Shown piece by piece: positions 12,191-22,144 of a DNA stretch of 64,000 bases. Source of the stretch: Euglena gracilis (lineage: Eukaryota; Euglenida; Euglenophyceae; Euglenales); assembly GCA_039621445.1 (NCBI GenBank), contig CP154956.1, positions 45,861,291 through 45,925,290 on the forward strand, written 5' to 3'. The translations under genes and the position numbers were made by a program. The first letter of the stretch is position 1; each line of letters starts with the position of its first letter. The notes under the pieces were generated by a model. The model was not told the DNA's origin and ran no database searches. It saw only the letters and a program-made list of their open reading frames with translations.

Positions 12191-12265
12191 AGCTCTGTGG
12201 TTGCTATCCGGCACCACATCAATGGCAACGCAGTGTACAACCAAAGCAATCCGCTCCTACAACAG
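12191..12265 (+). CDS. Glycosyltransferase-like exon 5, [10 protein letters not shown] (left arm)
   Basis: Starts after CCGGCAG and ends at CAACAG|GTAGTG. It reads [20 protein letters not shown], then PLLQQ. H.INGNA.Y is a core family motif. The 550-bp intron to exon 6 is canonical GT-AG and the join keeps frame. Confidence 0.7.
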
Positions 12266-12815
12266 GTAGTGGCAGGTGGACTGGTGCTGCAGGGTTATTG
12301 TGTTTGCCGACTCCTGCGTTTAAAACCGCGACACATCCATCCGTCATTATTCCAACTGCCCTGTGGTTTTTTCGATTTCTGGAGGGAAATTTTGATTGAG
12401 AAGGATTGAAAAAATTGGACCAGATTTCTTCCTTGACCAGAGTGTTGTTTATTTGTTGTCTTTTTTTCATTTTTTTTTGCTCAACAAGTTGCATTATTTT
12501 TATGATGCTCCTGTAATCATGAAAACCATGTTTTTTGGGGGGGATTTTCTGATACCAGACCCCAAAATGCACACAGATTTGTGTGTTTTGCCCTTGTTTA
12601 AGGTTTTCTGTCTTTTTTTTGAAGCTGCACATTATCCCCCCCCCCTATTCTAATGGAAATGTTCATCTGACAAGTACTCGTCATTCCATGACTTCCGCCT
12701 TTTTTGGAGCTTGATGTTTGCGGAACCTTCCTTCCTCGTCGTTGGAGCTCGGTTAGGTTTATTGTGGCTGAACGAGAGTGAAGGACGCTCTGCTCCCTCC
12801 CTCCTACACACGTAG

Positions 12816-12937
12816 GCAAGCCCCAGTCCAGGTGCGACCCTTCGGACTGCCGTAGAGGCCCGAACCACCCTAAACGCGTTCGACGTCTTCGGGGCGGAGG
12901 TGTACCTCAACAGTACCCTGCCACCAGACCAGTTGGG
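12816..12937 (+). CDS. Glycosyltransferase-like exon 6 (left arm)
   Basis: Starts after CACACGTAG. It reads [20 protein letters not shown], then [21 protein letters not shown]. The start was chosen because only this acceptor keeps frame with exon 5; the nearer CCAG|GTGCG acceptor gives an immediate stop. Ends at a GTGGTG donor. Confidence 0.65.
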
Positions 12938-13188
12938 GTGGTGCCTGGGGCCTCATCTCTCCGCGTCCCAAGGTGCTGGCTCACTTTTCTTTCTACACCT
13001 GACGCAGTATTGGGAACACTGTCCTCGCCTTCTTTGTCTGACCTGCTGCGACTGCGAGGCTACATGAAAACCTACCATTTGTGTTGTGTTTCTGTGTTGG
13101 CGTCATTCGCGTGCTGGCACAATTATGTCTCAACATGCCAATTTCTCAACGTGCTCAGTTCAACCAGAAAACCAGGGGTGTGAGAAAG

Positions 13189-13345
13189 CTTTCTGCTTGC
13201 CTGCCTCCGGGACGCGGCCCCGCCCCCACGCGGGAGACTCCGCCGTCATCGGCAACTATGCGCACACGCCGATGCTGGACGACTACTTTGCCGACGAGGC
13301 ATTGGTCCACGGCGGCTGGCTCTACACCCCCTGGGGCCAAGGCCT
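13189..13345 (+). CDS. Glycosyltransferase-like exon 7 (left arm)
   Basis: The readable core is [20 protein letters not shown], then [15 protein letters not shown]. The (L/V)I.NY ... LVHGG pair follows the Y-rich exon 6 in this family. Both edges are approximate. Confidence 0.6.
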
Positions 13346-13514
13346 CGTACTGCCACCTCTGACGCTGGGCATGAACTTCAATTTTGGTTCCCCAGCTTTT
13401 TTTTAAACTCTAGTTTGAATTGAAGGTGCACTTGGAACCCCCCTAAATTAAAACGCTTGTAGTGGACCGCCACCTGCAATTGGGGATGAGCGGGGTGTGC
13501 ATTTCCATTCTATG

Positions 13515-13567
13515 AACACGCACACACACGCGCGCGCGCACATGAACGCACGCGCACACACATGCGC
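13515..13567. repeat. Alternating CA/CG tract
   Basis: CACACACACGCGCGCGCGCA and similar alternating purine-pyrimidine sequence, with Z-DNA potential. Mirror copy at about 35157-35209. Confidence 0.85.
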
Positions 13568-13883
13568 ACGTCAGGGCGGTCCACAAGGGACAGGACGCTC
13601 TTTTTTCCCCTTAAGGACTGCCCGTTGAGGTCTGCCCTAAGGGACGGCCAAAGGCCACCCTGGGGCTGCAACGTGGTCAAATTTTAAAGTAAAAAAAACG
13701 CATTTTTTTGACGTTTTGGGGGGGATGGGCGATGGCCCAAGGAGGCCGGACGTCACCCCCGCCCCCCTAAGTCGGCCCGTTTTTGCGAGAATACCTCCAT
13801 TTTCCGGCCCACGGATTCTTTATTGAATGTGCCAGAATGGGAAGTTTCTTTCCCCCAAAACGGACAACCCTGGCGCACTCCAG

Positions 13884-13953
13884 GCCCTGCACCAACACAA
13901 CAACACAGCCCATCACTTTGCTTGTCTCTGACTTCGGGCGCTGGGACGCGGAG
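13884..13953 (+). CDS. Glycosyltransferase-like exon 8 (left arm)
   Basis: A short exon after CTCCAG, reading [20 protein letters not shown], then DAE. (L/V)VSDFG marks the start of the second half of the family. The donor appears to be GAG|GA, which is non-canonical, so the 3' edge is uncertain. Confidence 0.5.
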
Positions 13954-14078
13954 GAGCCAGCCTGAGCCAGGGCCAGCTGCGGTGCCAACGGCGGCACAAG
14001 GCCGAACCCCCTCATCACAAACAATAAGACTGAGTGTTATGTGCAGTGCGAAAGGCAGGCTTCAGCCTGAACCTCCAG

Positions 14079-14246
14079 CCGTCCCTGCCGCCGTCGGAGC
14101 TGGAGACGTTCGAGGCGGCCCTCCTGCGGGGCCGCCACCCGTTCCGCCGGGTGGTCGTGGTGCGGCCCCCCGCCAACGTCAGCGCCGCGCCGTATGTGAA
14201 GCAGACGACGGGGGACATGGGGTCGGAGGATGTGGTGTTTCAGCAG
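14079..14246 (+). CDS. Glycosyltransferase-like exon 9 (left arm)
   Basis: Starts after CTCCAG (AG|CC form). It reads [20 protein letters not shown], then [20 protein letters not shown] and ends [10 protein letters not shown] at CAG|GTGCGG. Strong GC bias and a single clean frame. The next intron (14247-22017) is GT-AG and 7.8 kb long. Confidence 0.65.
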
Positions 14247-14568
14247 GTGCGGTGCCTGTGACGAGCACTTTATTGTTAGTTGCAACCTGTCTGCATGCAG
14301 AAGTGTGGCGGAGTATTTGTGGCCCCGACCGTCCAATAATACGAGAACAGTACCGTAGTTGAACCCCTCCCCAGTATTTATCCAAACAAATAATGGAATG
14401 AGTTTGCTGGTCATGTGTATCGTTGGTGAGAAGGCAATGGTGACACCAAGTCTGCCTGGCAGGGGGCTGCCTGCCCTGGCGTTCGAGGGCACCCACATCA
14501 GACAAGTGTCCGGCCAAAGGTGCCAAAAATGAGAACCAGAGGTAGTCTATTCTTTTTGTGGATGTCTC

Positions 14569-14722
14569 CCCCCCCCGGGCAATTGACGCCCCCGGGCAAT
14601 TGACGCCCCCGGGCAATTGACGCCCCCGGGCAATTGTCACCCCCCTCTGTGCCGGCCAAATTGTCACCCCGGGAAATTGTCACCCCCCTCCGTGCTGCCC
14701 GATTTGTCGCGTGACAATTGCC
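14569..14722. repeat. CAATTGACGCCCCCGGG tandem and inverted repeats
   Basis: Four direct 17-bp units GGGCAATTGACGCCCCC are followed by AATTGTCACCCCC variants and a final inverted GACAATTGCCCGGGG. Mirror copy at about 34003-34155. Confidence 0.8.
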
Positions 14723-15800
14723 CGGGGGGGGGGGGGGCGGGTATGACTCAGACGGCCAGGAATGCACTTTTCACTTTTGGTGTTTTTTTTTGCTCACCTG
14801 CACATTTTTTTTGAACAACTGTGGTGTCATCACTTCACGGGGCGGCGCACCCATTAGCTGAAACCCGTGGTACCAAAATGAGTACCACCACCTTCGACCC
14901 CCCCCCCCGGGTGGGTTTTTTCTGGTTAACCCGACTTTTTTGGTTTTGGAAATGACGGTTTAGACCTCCGCCGACCAGGGGAAGAACCTCGTCTGCCGAA
15001 GTGGGTGCGACACGAAACGCTGTTTCACAGGGATGAACCCTGGTCAGGCGAAGCCATTGTACTGGCCGGGGCCCCCCTGTTTTGTGGAGCCCAGTGAATG
15101 CGCAGGTGCGCATTCATCCCCCCACTCCATCCCGGCCTTTTCCTGAGGCTTTTGGACAGTATTTATGGCTCCCGGGAGTGGTTGTGGGAAGGGGGCATTG
15201 TTGTCTGTACGGTTATAGTAAAGCCCTCACAAACGATATAAAATGGCTCCTTTCCGAGGTTGCATGAGGCAGAAGAATGCGCACGAGCGCACTCTTGAGG
15301 CCATTCCTTCGCTGGCTGGCTGTGATTCCTTCTGCAGGAGAGCAGGAGGGGAGCAGCGCTGGGCATCCACAAGAGTGCGCACCTGCGCATTTCGTGAGGG
15401 CGCATGTGCGCATTCTCTTTGTGGGGAGCTGTGTCTCCCACTCCTGAATCCAGTGCCAGCACAGCATTGTGGCAGGGCAACCCCGATGGCGCACTGCTGG
15501 CCTTTTGTCAATGATTTCAGAGGCATCTCATTGCACAGGTGGATGCCGCAGAGCAGGGTGTATGTCTCCTGGGCTGTGCCTGCATCTTGTGTGCTGAGTT
15601 GTTTAACATGGCCCTGTGCGGCAACTTCCTGCCAGGGTGCTTCAAAGGGGAGGTCTACACTTCAGCCGTGTGGTTTTAAATCCGGGCCAGGCGGACAAAC
15701 AAATCACACGTTTTAGAACTGAAATGTTCTTTGCAGGCTTCTTTTTAAGTCACCTGACCCCCCCCCCGGGGGGTGGGTGGGTGGGTCCGGGGGGGTTACG

Positions 15801-16182
15801 GTAGGAGGATGCTCAAGCGCTCAAGCTTGAGCATCCTTGAGCGTTTTTAAGCCCCCCCCCCCTCGAGAGGGGGGGGGGCTTAGCGAGCATCCTCGAGCGT
15901 CACTCGAGGATGCTCATGAGCATCCTTGAGCACACTCGAGGATGCTCATGAGCATCCTTGAGCATGCTCAAGGATGCTCATGAGCATCCTCGAGCGTCGC
16001 TCAAGGATGCTCATGAGCATCCTCGAGCGACACGCGAGGGTGCTCATGAACATCCTTGAGCGACCTCGAACGACCTCCGACAACACTCGAGGATGCTCAT
16101 GAGCATCCTCGAGCGGCACTCGAGGATGCTCATGAGCATCCTTGAGCGACCTTGAGCGATATCTCGAGCATCCTCCTACTGT
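15801..16182. repeat. Self-palindromic 32-bp satellite, block 1 (left)
   Basis: Units of the perfect palindrome GGATGCTCATGAGCATCC are joined by 14-nt linkers of the form TTGAGNNNNCTCGA. The monomer is therefore close to its own reverse complement. The block starts TAGGAGGATGCTC and ends GAGCATCCTCCTA. Right-arm copy at 32564-32943. Confidence 0.9.
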
Positions 16183-17140
16183 CATGCTTGCATGTATCAC
16201 GGGACCACAAAAAGAAACACATGTCTTCCCAAGGGATTTTGGGGCTCGAACAGTTGAGCAACAGAAGGGATTTGCCCCCCAAAACGATTTGGAAACACAA
16301 GCGGTTTGCCCCCCAAAACGGCTTGGAAACAAAAGGGATTTGCCTCCCAAAACGACTTGGAGACACAAGGGGTTTTGTTATTTTGGGACCCTCGAGCAGT
16401 TGAATAACAAAAGGGATTTGCCCCTCAGAACGATTTGGAGACACAAGGGATTTGCCCCCAAAACGACTTGGAAACACAAGGGATTTTGTTATTTTGGGGC
16501 CCTTGAACAGTTGAGCAACAGAAGGGATTTGCCCCCCAAAACGACTTGGAAACACAAGGGGTTTGCCCCTCAGAACGACTTGGAAACACAACGGATTTGC
16601 CCCCAAAACGACTTGGAAACACAAGGGATTTGCCCCCCAGAACGATTTGGAGACACAAGGGATTTCCCCCCAAAACGACTTGGAAACACAAGGGATTTTG
16701 TTATTTTGGGGCCCTCGAACAGTTGAGCAACAGAAGGGATTTGCCCCCCCCAAAACGATTTGGAAACACAAGGAATTTGCCCCCCAAAACGACTTGGAAA
16801 CACAAGGGATTTTGTTATTTTGGTGCCCTCGAACAGTTGAACAACAGAAGGGTTTTGCCCCTCAGAACGACTTGGAAACACAAGGGATTTCCCCCCCAAA
16901 ACGACTTGGAAGCACAAGGGATTTTGTTATTTTGGGGCCCTTGAACAGTTGAGCAACAGAAGTGATTTGCCCCTTAGAACGACTTGGAAACACAAGGGAT
17001 TTCCCCCCAAAACGACTTGGAAACACAAGGGATTTTGTTATTTTGGGGCCCTCGAACAGTTGAGCAACAGAAGGGATTTGCCCCCCAAAACGATTTGGAA
17101 ACACAAGGAATTTGCCCTCCAAAACGATTTGGAAACACAA
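16183..17140. repeat. Tandem repeat of AACGACTTGGAAACACAAGG units (left)
   Basis: About 33-34-bp units (AAAACGACTTGGAAACACAA, GGGATTTGCCCCCC) alternate with a longer unit containing TTTTGTTATTTTGGGGCCCT and GAACAGTTGAGCAACAG, a higher-order pattern. Long open frames in several phases come from repetition, not coding. Right-arm copy at 31597-32563. Confidence 0.9.
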
Positions 17141-17690
17141 GGAGGATGCTCGTGAGCATCCTTGAGCGACCTCGAACGACCTCCGAGAACACTCGAGGAT
17201 GCTCATGAGCATCCTCAAGCGACGCTCGAGGATGCTCATGGGCATCCTTGAGCGACCTCGAACGACCTCCGAGAACACTCGAGGATGCTCATGAGCATCC
17301 TCGAGTGTCACTCGAGGATGCTCATGAGCATCCTTGAGCACACTCGAGGTTGCTCATGAGCATCGTCGAGCGGCACGCGAGGATGCTCATGAGCATCCTT
17401 GAGCACACTCGAGGATGCTCATGAGCATCCTCGAGCGGCACTCGAGGATGCTCATGAGCATCCTTGAGCACACTCGAGGATGCTCATGAGCATCCTTGAG
17501 CATGCTCAAGGATGCTCATGAGCATCCTCGAGTGACGCTCGAGGATGCTCATGAGCATCCTTGAGCATGCTCAAGGATGCTCATGAGCATCCTCGAGTGA
17601 CGCTCGAGGATGCTCATGAGCATCCTCGAGCGACACTCAAGGATGCTCATGAGCATCCTCCTACGGAGCATCCTCCTAGCGTAACCCTCC
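17141..17690. repeat. Self-palindromic 32-bp satellite, block 2 (left)
   Basis: Same monomer as block 1, about 16 units, ending GAGCATCCTCCTAGCG. The right-arm copy (31190-31596) is about 145 bp shorter, a loss or gain of four to five units since the arms separated. Confidence 0.9.
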
Positions 17691-18516
17691 CGGGGGGGGT
17701 CCCACGCCGGAGGTGCTGGGTATACCTTTTCGGCGCGAAGCGCCGAAAATTTTTGAAAATTGCCTTTAACGGGCCCGGTTTTGTGGGGGTCGCGCCCCCC
17801 CCCCCCCCCCCTCCCCCGGGGGGGGTCCCGCGCCACCCTGGGTGGGTGGGGGGACCCCCCCCTCCCCCCCCTGGGGGTCTTAAAAAGAAGCCTGGTTCTT
17901 TGTCATTGGCTTTTTTTGTTCCCACCCAGACCGCCAAAATTGCATGAAATCGAACTTCCCTTTTTGGCTTTTCACTTCCTTTTTGTATTTGCTTTCTTTG
18001 CTTCGCCTTTTTTTGGAGAATTGAGTTCCTAAAGGAAGATCTTGCAGAGAAGCATCATGGTGAAATTTCATGTGGATAGGAGTCTGACTTCGATGAGTGC
18101 GGGGACAAAGATGCTCCTCCAATTTTGCACATTTATAGCAAAACCTTGGGTATATTTTTCCCCGAACCCAAATATTTTCGCCGCCCATCCCCGGAATTTT
18201 CGCCGCCCCGTCGAAATATTTCTGCCCCTCATGCAATCATTTCCGCTCCTATTCCGTTTTTTTTTTGCCCCAAAGTCTCGTCATTTTCGCCCCTGCCGGG
18301 TTAATTTCCGCCACTCTGAAAAAAAAAATTCCCTTGTTTTCTCTTTCCTTTTCCAGCCAGGATGTCCAGTGAAAATGCTTCTGGTTCCAGAGCCAGAGGC
18401 AGGTTGAGAGGGTATTACAATTTGCTGAATTCCAGGGCTTTTTTTGCCTTGGACCCCCCCGGGGGGCCAGGGGTGGGCTGGGCCGATCCCGCCGAGCCCC
18501 CCCCCCCCCCGGGGGT

Positions 18517-18792
18517 CCAGGCTTGTGCTTAGTCGGGTGCCCACCCTACGGGGAGGGGGGGGGTGCTAGGGGCAGGCACCCCATAGCACCCCATCCGACC
18601 CCGGATTTTTGGCGGTGCCTGCCCATAGCAGGCACCCCCTCTGACCCCCGGCACCAGGGGCCCAGAAGGCCATTTTCAATGAAAATTTTCTGGGTTCCAC
18701 CCCCCCCATACCCCTCTCCCCCCGGTGGTGTGCCTGCTAGGGGCAGGCACCTTATACCTCCCCCCCCCCCCGGTCGGTAAGCACAAGCCTGG
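18517..18792. mobile_element. CCAGGC-family MITE M2 (left arm)
   Basis: 276 bp with perfect 15-bp inverted ends CCAGGCTTGTGCTTA / TAAGCACAAGCCTGG and flanking GGGGGT on both sides. It shares its interior with M1 (TGCCTGCCCATAGCAGGCA and the ATTTTCAATGAAAAT hairpin). It is nested in an older element whose left end, CCAGGGCTTTTTTTGCC, lies at 18433. Confidence 0.85.
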
Positions 18793-19154
18793 GGGGGTCC
18801 CCCAGGGGGGGTGTACCATGCCCCCCGCTCGATAGGAGGTTAGGCGCAGCGGGGAGGGGGGGCTGAGGGGGGGGGCGAGTGGCCGCGCGGGGGCCCTTGG
18901 ACCACCCTCCCCCCCGCGTGACCTAAAATTGATGATTTTTTTTTCGGGTCCAAAAAGTGGTCATTTTGGCATTTTTTTTGGCCATTTTTGATTTATAAAA
19001 TGCTTTTTGGGCCGCGTGCAGAGCGCGCGGCCCCAAATTTGCCATGTCCGAAAATCGTCATTTTTGGCCATTTTTTGGGCTCAAAAAAGGCTTTATTTTC
19101 CCCAATTTTTTTTCTTGGTGAGGCTAGACACAGTGGAGGGAGGGGTCGGGCGGC

Positions 19155-19599
19155 GCAGGCATTTGCTTAATGGATTGCAGTACCCCCCCCCCCCCGGGGG
19201 GGGGGGGCTGGACTGCAGCTAGTCCAAATTTGGCTAGTGGGATTTCTAGCAGACCCCCCCCGGGGGGGGGGTCTGCTAGCAGGGCTAGCTTGTGGAAAAA
19301 TTTTTCCCAGTGACCGGCGCGAAGCGCCGAAAATTTTTTTTGGGACCCCCAAAAATGGCCAAAAATGCCCGTTTTTGGCCATTTTTGGGAATTTTTGGAA
19401 CAAAATCAGCCAAAAACCTATTAAAAACCTCATTTTTCCTCCGGCGCACAGAGCCGGGAGAAAAAATTTTTCCAGTCCTGGGGACCCCCGGACCCCCCCC
19501 CCCCCGGGGGGGTTCTAGCTAGCCCTTTTTTTCCAGTTTCTAGCCCTTTTGCTAGCCAGTACCCCCCCCCCCCCCCGGGGTCCTTAAGCAAATGCCTGG
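19155..19599. mobile_element. CCAGGC-family element M3 (left arm)
   Basis: About 445 bp from CAGGCATTTGCTTAA to TTAAGCAAATGCCTGG. The interior is itself folded: GCAGTAC, C/G runs, GCTAGC-rich arms and a central GGCGCGAAGCGCC hairpin in TTTGGCCATTTTTGG-rich sequence. The target duplication is intact only in the right-arm copy (GCTCGC). Confidence 0.75.
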
Positions 19600-19616
19600 G
19601 CGAGCGGCTGCATGAG

Positions 19617-20056
19617 CCAGGCTTTTGCTTAAGGGATTGCAGTACCCCCCGGGGGGGGGGGCTGGACTGCAGCTAGTCCAAATTTGGCTAGTGGGTTTTC
19701 TAGCAGACCCCCCCCCCCCGGGGGGGTCTGCTAGCAGGGCTAGCTAGTGGAAATTTTTTTTCAGTGACCGGCGCGAAGCGCAGGAAAATTTTTTTGGGAC
19801 CCCCAAAAATGGCCAAAAATGCCCGTTTTTGGCCATTTTTGGGAATTCTTGGAACAAAATCAGCCAAAAACCTGTTAAAAACCTCATTTTTCCTCCGGCG
19901 CACAGCGCCGGAGGAAATTTTTTTTTTCCAGTCCGGGGGACCCACGGCCCCCCCCCCCCCCCGGGGGAGGGGGGTCTAGCTAGTCCACTTTTTCCAGTGT
20001 CTAGCCGATTGGCTAGCCAGTACCCCCCCCCCCGGGGTCCTTAAGCAAAAGCCTGG
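19617..20056. mobile_element. CCAGGC-family element M4 (left arm)
   Basis: 440 bp with ends CCAGGCTTTTGCTTAAG / CTTAAGCAAAAGCCTGG and CATGAG duplicated on both sides. The interior is close to M3. It begins only 17 bp after M3 ends, so two relatives sit side by side. Confidence 0.85.
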
Positions 20057-20167
20057 CATGAGCAGCCTCGCAAGGGGGCCCAGACCCCCCCCCCCCCGAG
20101 TGGCACGCCTAGCCCCCGTAGTGTCCCCCTCCCCATAGTATCCCTTAACCCCTGTCTCGAGACCCGG

Positions 20168-21217
20168 CCAGGCACCTATGGCCGACCAGGGCCGACCAGG
20201 GCCGACCAGGGCCGACCAGGGCCGACTATGAGTTTCAGGACCCCCGTAGGTGGGGGTTCCGACCAGGGCCGACCAGGGCCGACCAGGGCCGACCAGGGCC
20301 GACCAGGGCCGACTTGCATGTGGTTGGCCGACGGAAGGGGAATGGATGAAGGAATTCAGCAGCTTTCCCTCTGGACCAAGCACCTCTGATGATGCTGGGC
20401 GATGCTGGGCGATGCAGGGCGATGCTGGCCCGGCAGCATCGACCGCGGGTTACCGCAGCCGACCGCAGCCGAACGCACCCGAACGCACCCGACCGCGCAA
20501 CTTTTTTCTAATTGATGTCAATTTTTCAGTGAGAATGAGGAATTAGGCTCATTTTTATCCCAGATTTTGAGATTTTTCTGGCTCATCTGGCTCATGTTGT
20601 CACTTTTGGCTGCTTTTGGTCGCTTTTGGCCATTTTAGGTCGCTTTTGTCCCCTATTGGCCCATTTGTCACCATAATTCACCAATTTTGACCTATTTTGA
20701 CCATTTTTGGCCATTTTTTGCGCACTTCTTGTAATTTTGGGCCATTTTGTCCTGCTCTTGGGCCATTTTTGACCATTTAAAGCCATTTTCGGCCTTTTTT
20801 TGTTATTTTGCCCTTTTTTTTGGTCTCTTTTTGGTCCAATTTGACCATTTTTGAGCATTTTGCGCCAGGTGCAGCTTCTGGATTTGCAAAAACAGTGGCC
20901 AAAACAGCTTTTCTTTGGCCTTTGCCCACTTTTGGCCATTTTTAACCATTTTCAGCCGACCGCAGTCACTGATTTGGCAAATATTGGGCTAATTTGGGTC
21001 AATATGAGCATATTTTATGGCATTTTGGCCATTTTGTGCTCTTTTGGTAATTTTGGGTTATTTTTCACAATCTTTTTTTCTGTGACGGATACCCCCACCT
21101 ATGGCCGACTATTTGCCGACCAGGGCCGACCAGGGCCGACCAGGGCCGACCAGGGCCGACCAGGGCCGACCAGGGCCGACCAGAGCACCAAAATGGGAAG
21201 TGACCATAGGTGCCTGG
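20168..21217. mobile_element. CCAGGC-family element M8 with decamer arrays (left arm)
   Basis: 1,050 bp with perfect 14-bp ends CCAGGCACCTATGG / CCATAGGTGCCTGG and ACCCGG on both flanks. The inside holds GACCAGGGCC decamer arrays at 20180-20225, 20259-20312 and 21116-21183. Between them lie GATGCTGGGC decamers and a long TTTTGGCCATTTT-type tract. Confidence 0.85.
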
Positions 21218-22017
21218 ACCCGGCCAGCCGGTCCTAAAGTAATTTTATTGCCCCCCCCCCCCCTGATAGTGTCCCTCCCCCCAGATAGTGTTGAGGTGGG
21301 CATGGGATTTTTTCGGCCGAAATCTTTTGAAAGGGTGCTATTTTTTTAGCATTTTTTTCACGATTTTTTTGTCCATTTTCGGGGAAAAGTGAGTGGGTCC
21401 CCCAGGACCCCCCCCCCCGCAAAAAAGTGTGGGCGGGAGTGCTGTGGACTTTGGCCATTTGTGCCAACTTTTTTTTCCTTTTTTTTTGGCAAGTTTAGGT
21501 CATTTTGAGCCATTTTTTGAACCTTTTGGTCATTTTTGGCCCAAACTGGCCAAAAAAATGTCTCAAATGTCCCAGGCACTTCCTGAAAATTTTCCAAGTC
21601 TTCAAAATGGTCTCAAGAAAAGTGCACATGCAAGCGTATTTTTTTTGCATATTTTTTTGTTCACATATTTGCAGATTTTTGCACATGCTCCATGCCCTTT
21701 CCATTCACGTTTGATGCCTTTGCAGCACCAGTCCTTTAATGTGCCCATTTTCAAGTGCCAAGGGTCCTGGGAGTAACAGCCAGATGTGGCGAAAAATACG
21801 AGGGTCAGGGGCAAAGTAAACCAGGTCAAGGTAGGAAAATGTATGGAATTGGGGCAAAAAAACTTTCGGGAGACTGGCAAAAGTGGTGGGGTTGGGTGGC
21901 GAAAGGTTCCTGGCTGGAGGGGGGGGGCGGAAATTTTTGAGGTTAGCTATAAGTAAATTGCTGTGTTTGTGTTTCCGAAGTGGAGCTAGTCTTTGGTTGT
22001 CCCCATTCACGTCTCAG

Positions 22018-22144
22018 GTGGCTCGGAACGACAGCGTCTGGTTTGATTGGTGCACCGCGCCAATCGACACCCCCTGGTTCCTGTACACCAACGTGTTCTT
22101 CGACTTCCGACATCGTGTGGACCTCCGTGTGTCCGGAGGCTTCC
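22018..22144 (+). CDS. Glycosyltransferase-like exon 10 (left arm)
   Basis: Starts after GTCTCAG in phase with exon 9. It reads [20 protein letters not shown], then [16 protein letters not shown]. (D/S)T.WF.(L/Y)TN followed by VDL is a conserved family block. The 3' edge may be CCCAG|GC. Confidence 0.65.

Larger units (their letters stand above)
15733..17895. mobile_element. CCAGGC-family element M5 carrying satellites (left arm)
   Basis: 2.16 kb from GCAGGCTTCTTTTTAAG to CTTAAAAAGAAGCCTGG (16 of 17 matched), flanked by TTCTTT on both sides. Inside are GTGGGTGGGT subterminal runs, a nested pair of ends GTTACGGTAGGAGGATGCTC / GAGCATCCTCCTAGCGTAAC, and three tandem blocks listed separately. 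It lies in the 7.8-kb glycosyltransferase intron 9. No transposase seen. Confidence 0.8.
14247..22017 (+). other. 7.8-kb intron 9 of the left glycosyltransferase copy
   Basis: GT-AG edges with in-frame flanking exons. It holds M5, M2, M3, M4 and M8 and a TTTTGGCCATTTTTGG-rich stretch. A possible small plus-strand frame at 15528-15676 (CACAG then [20 protein letters not shown]) does not fit the family and may be chance. Confidence 0.6.

Noticed and set aside
13572-13890. Second F2-type element starting CAGGGCGGTCCAC
   Set aside because: Only one end is clear; no matching second end with a flank duplication was found nearby, so it was not called as a complete element.
15243-15716. 157-codon plus-strand frame around TGCGCA-rich sequence
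   Set aside because: Low-complexity TGCGCAYNTGCGCA motifs and poor codon pattern, within an intron; the only plausible part (15528-15676) has no family match.
16250-17140. Several overlapping long open frames (100-275 codons) on both strands with repeated LETQG/FPSRFGG-like peptides
   Set aside because: They arise from tandem repeats lacking stop codons, occur in multiple phases and strands, and have no splice or family support.
20592-21070. Repeated TTTTGGCCATTTTTGG tracts considered as a spliced-leader or snRNA-like locus
   Set aside because: No full dinoflagellate spliced-leader sequence and no Sm-site structure; it is simple low-complexity sequence inside element M8.
14247-22017. Search for a transposase gene within the elements
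   Set aside because: No catalytic-looking frame was found; all elements here appear non-autonomous.
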